Below, one piece after another: positions 1 through 5,215 of a DNA stretch of 5,215 bases (position 1 is the stretch's first letter; each line of letters starts with the position of its first letter). Source of the stretch: Chlamydiota bacterium. Its GTDB lineage: Bacteria; Chlamydiota; Chlamydiia; Chlamydiales; SM23-39. The notes beneath the pieces were generated by a model that was given only the letters and a program-made list of their open reading frames with translations, was not told the DNA's origin and ran no database searches. The stretch covers positions 1-5,215 of the forward strand of contig JAJFML010000203.1 in NCBI GenBank assembly GCA_021772195.1, written 5' to 3'. Made by a program: the position numbers and the translations under genes.

Positions 1-287
1 ATAGAGCTTTCTTCTCTCAAATTATCGATCCCGACAAACAAGAAATGCTTAAATGGCCCTATCACTGGCTCGATTTCGCATCCATGTATTACGCATCTAC
101 CATGGAAAAATCACTTAAGGAAAAGTCCCCTTTTCCGTGGGAAGTAGGTCTATCAAAAGATAAGATCGCAGCTGACAGGGAACTTCCCGTTGAAGCCTCT
201 CCCCACAGAGCTATTAACGGCGTCGACCACTTGATTCTTCTTTATACCCATATAGTGGGCTTCCCGCTTGCAGTCACAACTAACTAG
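1..287 (+). CDS. C-terminal part of an unrecognised protein (5' end outside window)
   Basis: The frame that begins at base 3 has no stop before TAG at 285-287, giving about 94 residues, and it is open to the left edge. It is therefore most likely the tail of a longer protein. An ATG at 45 is the first methionine, but only a weak AAGAA precedes it, so I do not favour it as the true start. The visible part is mixed and soluble-looking: an aromatic-rich stretch (WPYHWLDF, then MYYAST), a charged lysine/glutamate segment, KSPFPWEVGL, and a hydrophobic end (HLILLYTHIVGFPLAV). I recognise no motif or family. Its last 8 bases overlap the end of the convergent copy C gene, so there is no room for a terminator between the two. 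Confidence that it is a real coding end is moderate; function is unknown. Confidence 0.6.
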   Translation, partial: RAFFSQIIDPDKQEMLKWPYHWLDFASMYYASTMEKSLKEKSPFPWEVGLSKDKIAADRELPVEASPHRAINGVDHLILLYTHIVGFPLAVTTN

Positions 288-654
288 ACTGAAATAAAGC
301 TTCAAGAGCTACCTTTATAACAGGTGCAAGAAGGGCCTCGTGTAGAGTAATACCTGCTGTAAAACAACCCCAAAAGACAAATCCCTTAGAAAGAGCTGGA
401 GCCATTTTGTTTAGAATAACAAAAAATAAGCTGAGTGTTCCAAGAGCAGCAAAAGCTATCTTGCAGACTTTAAAAAGCAAGGGATGAGGTGAAGTAGATC
501 TGGTATATGTATTAGGGTAAATAGAGTAGTAGGTTTCACCTGTGAACTGATCGATACCCTTAGAGGTTAATTGTTTAACACTTGCATAAATACAGCCCCC
601 GACAAGTCCTAAAGAAAGAGATAGAGGTGCTGTCAAACAAATACCTTCTGTCAA
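280..654 (-). CDS. Copy C: small three-segment membrane protein, N-terminally truncated paralogue
   Basis: Third and last gene of the tandem family, 124 residues if read from a TTG at 654. Visible layout: hydrophobic segment about 5-24, YASVKQ at 23-28, a polar loop rich in Y/T/S (residues 37-57), a second hydrophobic segment about 59-82 beginning LLFKVCK, and a third about 91-120 containing HEALLAP (105-111). All three segments match copy B (689-1084) in order. The N-terminus does not: the FARDAIGSG block is missing, an in-frame TGA lies two codons upstream, and no Shine-Dalgarno precedes the TTG. A better-looking start, ATG at 664 with GGAAA about nine bases upstream, opens a different frame (MTDIDRRYLFDS...) that stops after 29 codons. 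The gene may be a decaying copy, or it may use the TTG start. Its stop overlaps the convergent gene at 1-287. Function unknown. Confidence 0.55.
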   Translation of the reverse strand: MTEGICLTAPLSLSLGLVGGCIYASVKQLTSKGIDQFTGETYYSIYPNTYTRSTSPHPLLFKVCKIAFAALGTLSLFFVILNKMAPALSKGFVFWGCFTAGITLHEALLAPVIKVALEALFQSS

Positions 655-688
655 TATCTGTCATTTATTATTTTCCAGTAGTTAAAAA

Positions 689-1084
689 TTAAAATAAAAT
701 TCCAAAAGCAGCATTTACAATGGGTCCAATTAACAACTCATGAAAGCCAACCCCTGAAAAAAAGAAAATAGGGATTATTTCAGTGTTATATTTAAACACC
801 TTGGAGAGTACGGCCATTTGAAGAAACACGGTTCCAAGAATAACACATGCTACTTTACATATTTTTAGAAGTAGCCAATCATCGGTCCAGGACTCCTCAT
901 GCTTCCCTTCCGGATCTAGTTTGTTAAATAAATCATCTAAGTTATTAGGAACTACTTGTTTCACGCTTGCATATACGCCCCCACAAACAACCCCCGCTTG
1001 AATGGAAATTGGTCCAAATAACCAAAACCCTATTCCGCTTCCGATGGCATCTCTTGCAAACCCCCTAACGTTGATAGTAACCAT
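689..1084 (-). CDS. Copy B: small three-segment membrane protein, intact paralogue
   Basis: The intact member of the family, 131 residues. I chose ATG at 1084 over an in-frame TTG at 1138 for two reasons: it aligns with the start of copy A (MVTINVRGFARD against MDTFNTRDFARD), and it has an exceptionally strong ribosome binding site. Residues 7-17 carry RGFARDAIGSG. A glycine-rich hydrophobic segment spans about 14-38 and ends in YASVKQ (38-43). An acidic loop (44-69) contains EESWTDDW. A second hydrophobic segment covers about 70-94, starting LLLKICKV, and a third about 103-131 contains HELLIGPIV (115-123). There is no signal-peptide cleavage site, catalytic motif or zinc motif. The location is probably a membrane. 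In an intracellular bacterium such paired or tripled hydrophobic hairpins would raise the question of an inclusion-membrane-type effector, but that is speculation. It is probably co-transcribed with copies A and C. Confidence 0.78.
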   Translation of the reverse strand: MVTINVRGFARDAIGSGIGFWLFGPISIQAGVVCGGVYASVKQVVPNNLDDLFNKLDPEGKHEESWTDDWLLLKICKVACVILGTVFLQMAVLSKVFKYNTEIIPIFFFSGVGFHELLIGPIVNAAFGILF

Positions 1085-1087
1085 CTC

Positions 1088-1098
1088 ATCACCTCCTT
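1088..1098 (-). promoter_or_regulatory. Very strong Shine-Dalgarno of copy B
   Basis: On the minus strand the bases read AAGGAGGTGAT, an 11-base perfect match to the complement of the usual 16S rRNA 3' end. The GGAGG core is seven bases before the ATG at 1084. This fixes the start of copy B. It also abuts the TAA (1100-1098) that would end the frame-corrected copy A, the normal layout of tightly packed genes in one operon. Confidence 0.85.
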
Positions 1099-1193
1099 TA
1101 AAGAACTGTATTAAAAACTGTACTGATGATTGGTCCAATGAAAATCTCGTGGAGAGCCACTCCTTTAATATAGCTCATTTCAATCGTTTTTTT
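1098..1193 (-). pseudogene. Out-of-frame C-terminal tail of copy A
   Basis: Read in the +1 frame relative to copy A, from the A-run, this stretch gives KTIEMSYIKG followed by VALHEIFIGPIISTVFNTVL and then TAA at 1100-1098. It matches the end of copy B (VGFHELLIGPIVNAAFGILF) nearly position for position, with HE and GPI conserved, and it restores the third hydrophobic segment. It has no start of its own. It is therefore the displaced 3' part of copy A and not a separate gene. Its preservation without extra stops means the frameshift is recent, tolerated by recoding, or artefactual. Confidence 0.8.
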
Positions 1194-1500
1194 GAGTAAG
1201 AGTTGGAAGAGATCTATTTAGCGCGATGCTGTATAAGAGAATAGCCCCTGAAAAAACTATGAATACCTTGTAAACTTTTAGCATTACTGATTCTAAAGAC
1301 CAAGGATCTTCAAGATCGCAGCTATCATTTTTAACCCAATCTACAAATTTATCCAGATTCTGAGGAACTACCTGTTTAACACTTGCGTAGATTCCACTAC
1401 CAAGAAGAATTCCTACAGTTGGTAGGGGCGCAGCTATCCAAAAACCAACTCCGCTTCCAATTGCATCTCGAGCAAAATCTCTAGTGTTAAAAGTATCCAT
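1180..1500 (-). CDS. Copy A: frameshifted first member of the small membrane protein family
   Basis: As it stands, 106 residues from ATG at 1500 to TGA at 1182-1180. GGAG lies five bases before the ATG. It contains FARDAIGSGVGFW (9-21), a first hydrophobic segment to about residue 39, YASVKQVVPQNLD (38-50), an acidic loop, and a second hydrophobic segment about 72-94 beginning LKVYKV. It then ends at LTQKND, so it lacks the third segment and the HE-x4-GP motif of copies B and C. The stop follows directly on a run of seven A on the coding strand (1193-1187). Reading one base on gives the missing tail, down to 1098. With one A fewer the product would be 133 residues, close to the 131 of copy B. 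DNA similarity to copy B around the FARDAIGSG block is high, consistent with tandem duplication. It could be a pseudogene, a recoded gene, or a homopolymer sequencing error. Confidence 0.65.
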   Translation of the reverse strand: MDTFNTRDFARDAIGSGVGFWIAAPLPTVGILLGSGIYASVKQVVPQNLDKFVDWVKNDSCDLEDPWSLESVMLKVYKVFIVFSGAILLYSIALNRSLPTLTQKND

Positions 1501-1532
1501 CTCAACTCCAAAAATTGATAAAAATTTTCGAA

Positions 1533-1561
1533 ATTAAACTATTAATAGTTATTTTCATCAA
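1533..1561 (-). promoter_or_regulatory. Sigma70-type promoter for the small-protein array
   Basis: On the minus strand TTGATG (1561-1556, four of six matches to TTGACA) is followed by a spacer of exactly 17 bases and TTTAAT (1538-1533, five of six to TATAAT). Transcription would begin near 1526 and leave a leader of about 26 bases carrying GGAG before the ATG of copy A at 1500. The arrangement is right for all three genes to be read from here. It is a prediction from sequence only. Confidence 0.55.
1537..1550. promoter_or_regulatory. 14-bp palindrome in the array promoter, possible operator
   Basis: AACTATTAATAGTT is a perfect inverted repeat. It occupies most of the 17-base spacer of the predicted promoter and overlaps two bases of the -10 box, a position where a bound dimeric regulator would block polymerase. 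AT-rich palindromes of this length can occur by chance in such DNA, so the operator role is inference. Confidence 0.35.
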
Positions 1562-1562
1562 G
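1541..1562. repeat. Imperfect 22-bp direct repeat, copy 1 (partner at 1692-1713)
   Basis: This stretch matches 1692-1713 at 19 of 22 positions (mismatches at positions 8, 9 and 19 of the repeat). The partner covers the last codons and stop of cydB, and this copy covers the -35 box and spacer of the array promoter. The two are about 150 bp apart in the same orientation. It may be a relic of a duplication next to cydB, or chance in AT-rich sequence. Confidence 0.35.
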
Positions 1563-1692
1563 ACTTTCTTTTGAAAAAAGAGGCAAGCAGTTCATCGAAA
1601 AAGCTAACCTATCCGCAGCTAATAGATATCTCTATTAAAATAAACTTCTCCCCCAATCACAACTCCCACAGAAATCAAGGCAGAAAAAACAA

Positions 1693-2721
1693 TTAATAAC
1701 TATTTTCATGAAGTTTTACCTTTCCACGGAAGATATGGTAGATCCAGTAGCTATAAGCTAAGACAAGAGGAATCCCAATAAGAACAATGAGAAGTAGGAT
1801 TTCGAGAGTTTTTATAGAGGATGCTGAGTTATAGATCGTTAGGCTATTTGCTCTCCTCTCCACTGTCGACATTACAAGATAGGGGAAGGTTCCCATTCCA
1901 AAAAGGATTAGAAGTAACATGATACTAAAGCAAGAAGAGAGAAATGCTATGCCCTCGCGACCTCTTTTCATCAAAATAGGGATGCTAATGATACAAAGAA
2001 GCATCGCAACAGGGATGCTTATAAGTTGAGGATAGTTTTTAAAAGGTAGAAGCATATGAGGCATATCGATGTAGGTCTCAAGCGTTGTTACAAAAAAGAA
2101 GAAAAGATAAAAGACAATGGCCCTGTGGGTCCAATGTCTAAGTTTCTCTTGCAGCTTTCCTTCCGTCTTTAGAACCAAGAAGATCGAACCATGCATAGCC
2201 ACTAACGAGACACCAAAAAGAGCAACAATCACTGCATAAGGCTGAAAGAGAGTGAGAATAGAACCATTAAACTGATGATCGCTATCCAGAGGAATACCCG
2301 TTACAAAATTACCTAAAAAGAGTCCTAGAATAAAAGCAACTGAGATGCTTGAAATCGAAAAAGTTCCATCCCACATCTTTCGCCAAATCTTAGACTCACT
2401 TTTACTACGAAATTCAATAGCAGCAGCTCTAAACATAAGGCCAGGAATTAAAAACATAATAAGCGTGTAGTAGCCAGATAGAATACTTGCGTAGACGATA
2501 GGAAAACCTGCAAATAGAGACCCTAAAATAATGACGAGCCAGACCTCATTACCATCCCACACAGGGCCAATTGCATTTAAAAAAATACGCCTCTCGCCAT
2601 CTGATTTAGTACAAAGATGAAGCGCCCCTACCCCTAGATCAAATCCGTCTAAAATCATGTACATCACCATAGCGATGCCAACTACGAAATACCAAAGAGT
2701 TGCAAGTGTAGCATGTTCCAT
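1693..2721 (-). CDS. cydB: Cytochrome bd quinol oxidase subunit II
   Basis: Subunit II of the membrane-bound terminal oxidase that oxidises quinol and reduces oxygen to water. CydB carries no haem of its own in the classical enzyme but stabilises the haem-bearing CydA. The 342 residues are nearly all hydrophobic helices, a normal family length. Family marks are LDGFDLGVGAL (24-34), IGPVWDGNEVWL (51-62, with the conserved W-D-G-N-E), AMHGS (175-179), FPYLVMST (279-286), LTIYNSASS (294-302) and a basic end after the final helix (YWIYHIFRGKVK). The ATG at 2721 lies two bases after the cydA stop. Its GGAG (2733-2730) sits inside the end of cydA, eight bases from the start, so translation is probably coupled. 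No cydX-like small subunit with a start and ribosome site follows it, and no cydDC genes are in the window. Confidence 0.96.
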   Translation of the reverse strand: MEHATLATLWYFVVGIAMVMYMILDGFDLGVGALHLCTKSDGERRIFLNAIGPVWDGNEVWLVIILGSLFAGFPIVYASILSGYYTLIMFLIPGLMFRAAAIEFRSKSESKIWRKMWDGTFSISSISVAFILGLFLGNFVTGIPLDSDHQFNGSILTLFQPYAVIVALFGVSLVAMHGSIFLVLKTEGKLQEKLRHWTHRAIVFYLFFFFVTTLETYIDMPHMLLPFKNYPQLISIPVAMLLCIISIPILMKRGREGIAFLSSCFSIMLLLILFGMGTFPYLVMSTVERRANSLTIYNSASSIKTLEILLLIVLIGIPLVLAYSYWIYHIFRGKVKLHENSY

Positions 2722-2723
2722 CG

Positions 2724-4109
2724 TTATTTCTCCGTTTTTCTGATTTCATAGATATCGCTATAAAGTGAGCTCGAATCTTTTCCAGTTTCATGTATTTTAG
2801 ATGGGCCATGTTTGATTTTTCGATCAAGAAGGAAGATAAAAAGCGCAAAAAGAAGAATGTAGACAACTGTGAACATAGTGATGGAACCTATTACCTGTGA
2901 AGAGTTGATGTTAGGCGACACTCCTTGAGATGTTCTTAACAGCTTCCAAACAATCCAAGGCTGCCTTCCCATCTCAGCTGTAAACCAACCTGCTTGAAGC
3001 GCAACCATGGGAAACGAGACAGATATAACCATAGGCCAAAGAAGCCAGGAGTGCCTATCTAGAGACCCCTTTTTCCAAAAAACACATCCCAGAAGAGCTA
3101 TAACAAACATGACTCCCCAAAGAAGAATCATAATATGATAAAACTGAAAAACTGCAGGTACGTTCGGCCACTCATCTTTCGGAATTTGATCGAGCCCAGT
3201 TACAGGTTTTTTTGCATCCCAATAGGTCAATAAACTGAGGCCTGCGGGAATAGATAGACCGCGTACCTTTTTCGTATTCTTATCGACCCAGCCAAAGAGA
3301 TAAAGAGGCGTGTATGGTTTTGTCTCATACACGCCTTCCATTGCAGCTAGCTTCGCAGGCTGATATTTAGCGACAATTTTTGCACTTGAATCGCCTGAAA
3401 AGAGCTGTAAAACAAGAGTTCCCATCGCAACTATGAGCCCAATTCTCATCATACTATGCGCAATCTCTTGGAATTTTTTTCTAATCATATAGTAGGCAGC
3501 TACACTGATGACAAAAAATGCTCCTGCAAGCCAGCAACCTAAAACCACATGAATAATGCGATCGACAGATGAGGGATTAAAAACCATTAACCAAAAGTCA
3601 GTAATCTCAGCTTTTGCCTGAGAGCCCTCCCCTACAACTCGGTAAGCCGTGGGAGTTTGCATCCAGGAGATGGCAACGATAATCCAAATAGCGCTAAAAT
3701 GAGCGCCTAATGCTACACAAATTGTTGCAAAATAATGAACCCCTTTTCGAACACGGTCCATTCCAAAAAGTAGAACTCCCAAAAAGCCCGCTTCAAGAAA
3801 AAAGGCAAAAACTCCCTCTGCAGCAAGAGCAGAACCGAATACGTCCCCCACATATCGAGAATACCTCGACCAATTTGTTCCAAAGGCAAATACTTGAACT
3901 AAGCCCGTTGCAACTCCCAATGCAAAAGTAAGCGCAAAGATCTTGATCCAAAACTGGGTCATGAGTTTGTACTTCATCTTCCCTGTTTTAAGGTAGATTC
4001 CCTCCATAATCACAAGCATAAGTCCTAGACCAATACTAAGCGGCGGATAGAGAAAGTGAAATCCTATATTGAGGGCAAATTGTATTCTTGAAAGAAGAAC
4101 CGTGTCCAT
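2724..4109 (-). CDS. cydA: Cytochrome bd quinol oxidase subunit I (short Q-loop type)
   Basis: The haem-bearing catalytic subunit, 461 residues from ATG at 4109. That start gives [12 protein letters not shown], the usual CydA beginning, with AAAGG seven bases upstream; a GTG at 4139 would add ten residues alien to the family. By comparison with E. coli CydA from memory: H18 (FHFLYPP) is the high-spin haem ligand region, E98 and E106 correspond to E99 and E107, H187 to H186 and M327 (YHIM) to M393 as haem b558 ligands, K253 and E258 (KLAAME) to the quinol-site K252 and E257, and [12 protein letters not shown] (374-385) carries E379 and R382. The H187-M327 interval of 140 residues is much shorter than the E. 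coli 207, marking a short Q-loop. [16 protein letters not shown] (77-92) is also typical. It sits in an operon with cydB, and all key residues are present. Confidence 0.97.
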   Translation of the reverse strand: MDTVLLSRIQFALNIGFHFLYPPLSIGLGLMLVIMEGIYLKTGKMKYKLMTQFWIKIFALTFALGVATGLVQVFAFGTNWSRYSRYVGDVFGSALAAEGVFAFFLEAGFLGVLLFGMDRVRKGVHYFATICVALGAHFSAIWIIVAISWMQTPTAYRVVGEGSQAKAEITDFWLMVFNPSSVDRIIHVVLGCWLAGAFFVISVAAYYMIRKKFQEIAHSMMRIGLIVAMGTLVLQLFSGDSSAKIVAKYQPAKLAAMEGVYETKPYTPLYLFGWVDKNTKKVRGLSIPAGLSLLTYWDAKKPVTGLDQIPKDEWPNVPAVFQFYHIMILLWGVMFVIALLGCVFWKKGSLDRHSWLLWPMVISVSFPMVALQAGWFTAEMGRQPWIVWKLLRTSQGVSPNINSSQVIGSITMFTVVYILLFALFIFLLDRKIKHGPSKIHETGKDSSSLYSDIYEIRKTEK

Positions 4110-4143
4110 TAATAGCCTTTGAGGTCGGTTGAGAATCACTGAG

Positions 4144-4170
4144 TGTATAAAAAAAAAATTGAGACGTCTA
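4144..4170 (-). promoter_or_regulatory. Possible weak promoter of cydAB
   Basis: On the minus strand TAGACG (4170-4165, four of six to TTGACA) and TATACA (4149-4144, four of six to TATAAT) are separated by only 15 bases, most of them a run of ten T. Spacing and matches are poor, so the real cydA promoter may lie elsewhere in the 98-bp divergent region, need an activator, or use another sigma factor. Confidence 0.25.
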
Positions 4171-4187
4171 CCTTTTTTCTGTATAAA
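4159..4187 (+). promoter_or_regulatory. Sigma70-type promoter of the tolC-like gene
   Basis: TTGAGA (4159-4164, five of six to TTGACA), a spacer of exactly 17 bases and TATAAA (4182-4187, five of six to TATAAT) make a strong-looking promoter. The start of transcription would fall near 4194, giving a leader of about 14 bases before the GTG at 4208. The spacer is T-rich and begins within the 8-bp palindrome AGACGTCT (4162-4169). It overlaps the cydA upstream region on the other strand. Confidence 0.6.
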
Positions 4188-4207
4188 GATGATTGAAGAG
4201 GAAATAC

Positions 4208-5215
4208 GTGAAAAAAGGGCTTTTACTTCTATCTATTCTATTTTGTTCAAAAATAATTCCCTTGTCTCTCTCTTTAGAAGATGCGGAGAGGTTAGCTCTT
4301 GGTGAGAACCAGCCCTATCTCATCTCTCAGGAAGAGGTCATCCAAGCAGATCAACGAAGGCTTGAGGCCTACTCAAAATGGATGCCTCAGATCACCTATA
4401 ACTCCTTTTTTGCACACACTTTTGAGCCTACTTTGGTTGAAAACATCAACTCAGGCACCTTCTTCTACAAGAAAAACCTTGTAATGAACAGGTTTGAGAT
4501 GAAACAAACAATCTTTTCGAGCGATCTTCTCTATAGCGTAAAGAAAAAGACTCTAGAAAAAAAGAGCAGTCAAGAGAGAGGACGCGGAAGAAAGAATGAT
4601 CTTCTCTTAAATGTCAGAAATACCTACTTTGCAGCTCTTCTTTTTGAAAAATCGGTCCAGATTCAAAAAGAAAATGTAAAATATCTTAAAAGTGCTCTAG
4701 TAGTAGAGGAAGGCAAGCATCTATCCAGAAGCGCTACCCTTCTTGAGGTAAATCAAAGCAAAGTGGCAGTATCAAATGCTATCTCACAGTATTACAATAC
4801 ATTAAAACAATTGAAAGTTTCAAAAAATGCTCTTGTAAAAGCTCTAGGTATTGATCCTCATATAGGCGGTGACATTGAGATCACTCAAAAGGAATTTCCT
4901 ATCTATGAAAAGCAGCTTTTATCTAGTAAATTAGACCAGATATCACTCCAAAATGTAAGCTATGAAAATATCGAATTTGGCCAAGAGAAGGACGAATCGC
5001 TTTTTTCTCGCACCGAGCTAGATAATTTTATCTTACAAGCTATCTCGAAGAAGCCCGATCTCCAATCGTATAAAACGGATGTGAGTATCGCCGAGAAAAC
5101 CGTTTCAGAGAGTTATGGAAAATACCTTCCCGAAGTCACAGCTTTTGTAGATTATCAGAAAAATGCTGGCGAACCCAGCTCTAGACTTTTTTCAAAAGAT
5201 CCTTTTAGCTGGGCT
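4208..5215 (+). CDS. TolC-family outer membrane efflux protein (3' end outside window)
   Basis: An outer-membrane channel-tunnel protein that would dock with an inner-membrane pump and a periplasmic adaptor to export substrates. The frame is open for 336 codons to the right edge. GTG at 4208 is chosen because AGAGG lies six to seven bases upstream and it begins MKKGLLLLSILFC, a typical export signal; cleavage is likely near residues 20-23. The nearby ATG at 4189 is in another frame. The family's internal repeat is visible. Repeat one begins SLEDAERLALGENQPYL (22-38) and runs to a helix end at WMPQITYNSFF (58-68). Strand and helix segments follow at 92-210, with the turn KALGIDP (211-217). Repeat two begins ELDNFILQAISKKPDLQSY (270-288) and reaches YGKYLPEVTAFVDYQ (303-317). 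ILFC is not a proper lipobox, so it is not a lipoprotein. Family length is about 430-500 residues, so about 100-160 are missing. No pump or adaptor gene is visible to identify its substrate. Confidence 0.88.
   Translation, partial: MKKGLLLLSILFCSKIIPLSLSLEDAERLALGENQPYLISQEEVIQADQRRLEAYSKWMPQITYNSFFAHTFEPTLVENINSGTFFYKKNLVMNRFEMKQTIFSSDLLYSVKKKTLEKKSSQERGRGRKNDLLLNVRNTYFAALLFEKSVQIQKENVKYLKSALVVEEGKHLSRSATLLEVNQSKVAVSNAISQYYNTLKQLKVSKNALVKALGIDPHIGGDIEITQKEFPIYEKQLLSSKLDQISLQNVSYENIEFGQEKDESLFSRTELDNFILQAISKKPDLQSYKTDVSIAEKTVSESYGKYLPEVTAFVDYQKNAGEPSSRLFSKDPFSWA

Larger units (their letters stand above)
1501..1692. other. Intergenic region between cydB and the small-protein array
   Basis: These 192 bp contain no gene that I can support. 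The left part (1533-1561) holds the minus-strand promoter and palindrome of the array. An AT-only hairpin (TAATAGA, loop TATC, TCTATTA) spans 1620-1637, but no T-run follows it on the minus strand, so I do not call it the cydB terminator. A near-copy of the cydB 3' end lies at 1541-1562. Confidence 0.6.

Noticed and set aside
1085..1138. An 18-residue N-terminal extension of copy B from a TTG at 1138
   Set aside because: The extension lies in a third frame across copy A's displaced tail, does not align with any sister, and is contradicted by the strong Shine-Dalgarno before ATG 1084.
1620..1637. Hairpin TAATAGA-TATC-TCTATTA as the cydB terminator
   Set aside because: The stem is AT-rich and short, and no T-run follows it on the minus strand.
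1619..1699. Minus-strand 26-residue hydrophobic frame (...SALISVGVVIGGEVYFNRDIY) just after cydB, as a CydX-like subunit or a fourth array remnant
   Set aside because: It has no ATG and no ribosome site, and it lacks the tryptophan/tyrosine pattern of CydX. The GVVIGG resemblance to copy B's GVVCGG is short and glycine-driven, so chance is more likely.
2639..2866. 75-residue minus-strand frame overlapping the cydA-cydB junction
   Set aside because: It is a different frame across two certain genes and shows no family resemblance; a shadow.
3128..3140. His at CydA residue 325 (YHIM) where E. coli has Arg 391, as a possible anomaly
   Set aside because: I recall YHxM as common in short-Q-loop CydA proteins, so it is probably normal for the subfamily.
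3710..3931. Plus-strand open frame inside cydA
   Set aside because: It is antisense to conserved CydA residues including the haem-region glutamates; a shadow. The same reasoning disposes of 1002-1199 (+) and 4299-4484 (+).
4110..4139. Ten-residue upstream extension of CydA from a GTG at 4139
   Set aside because: CydA proteins normally begin M-D/L-x-x-x-L-S-R; the ATG at 4109 gives exactly that and has AAAGG upstream.
4244..4249. Lipoprotein signal in the TolC-like protein (cysteine 13 in ILFC)
   Set aside because: Phenylalanine at the position before the cysteine does not fit a lipobox, and the hydrophobic core continues past it.

Overview
The window is AT-rich bacterial DNA with compact gene spacing and clear Shine-Dalgarno sites. 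Its anchor is a cytochrome bd oxidase operon, cydA-cydB, on the minus strand (4109 down to 1693). Divergently from it, a TolC-type outer-membrane efflux protein starts at a GTG codon (4208) and runs off the right edge. A TolC-type protein with a signal peptide means a diderm organism. The CydA sequence is of the short-Q-loop kind. The style of the locus (AT-rich, small unknown membrane proteins next to cydAB) reminds me of the Chlamydiota, especially environmental chlamydiae. That is an impression from memory, about even odds, and nothing in the window proves it.

Layout from left to right. Positions 1-287 (+) hold the 3' end of a protein I do not recognise; its frame is open to the left edge. 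It converges on, and overlaps by 8 bp, the last of three tandem minus-strand genes (1500 down to 280). These encode related small membrane proteins of about 130 residues that share the signatures FARDAIGSG, YASVKQ, LK-x-x-KV and HE-x4-GP. I call them copy A (1500, first transcribed), copy B (1084) and copy C (654, last). Only copy B is intact. Copy A is broken by a frameshift at a run of seven A, but its missing C-terminus can be read immediately downstream in the +1 frame. Copy C lacks the start and first ~15-18 residues seen in its sisters and must use a TTG start, if it is translated at all. A convincing promoter with a 14-bp palindrome in its spacer lies upstream of copy A. The 192-bp gap 1501-1692 separates this array from cydB.

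How the genes work together: CydA and CydB form the two-subunit quinol oxidase that reduces oxygen to water at low oxygen tension. They are separated by 2 bp and surely co-transcribed. The TolC-like protein is functionally separate and shares only the 98-bp divergent intergenic region. The small-protein array has no assignable function. Its three-segment hydrophobic layout and tandem duplication are the least explained part of the window, and it is my main candidate for something undescribed.
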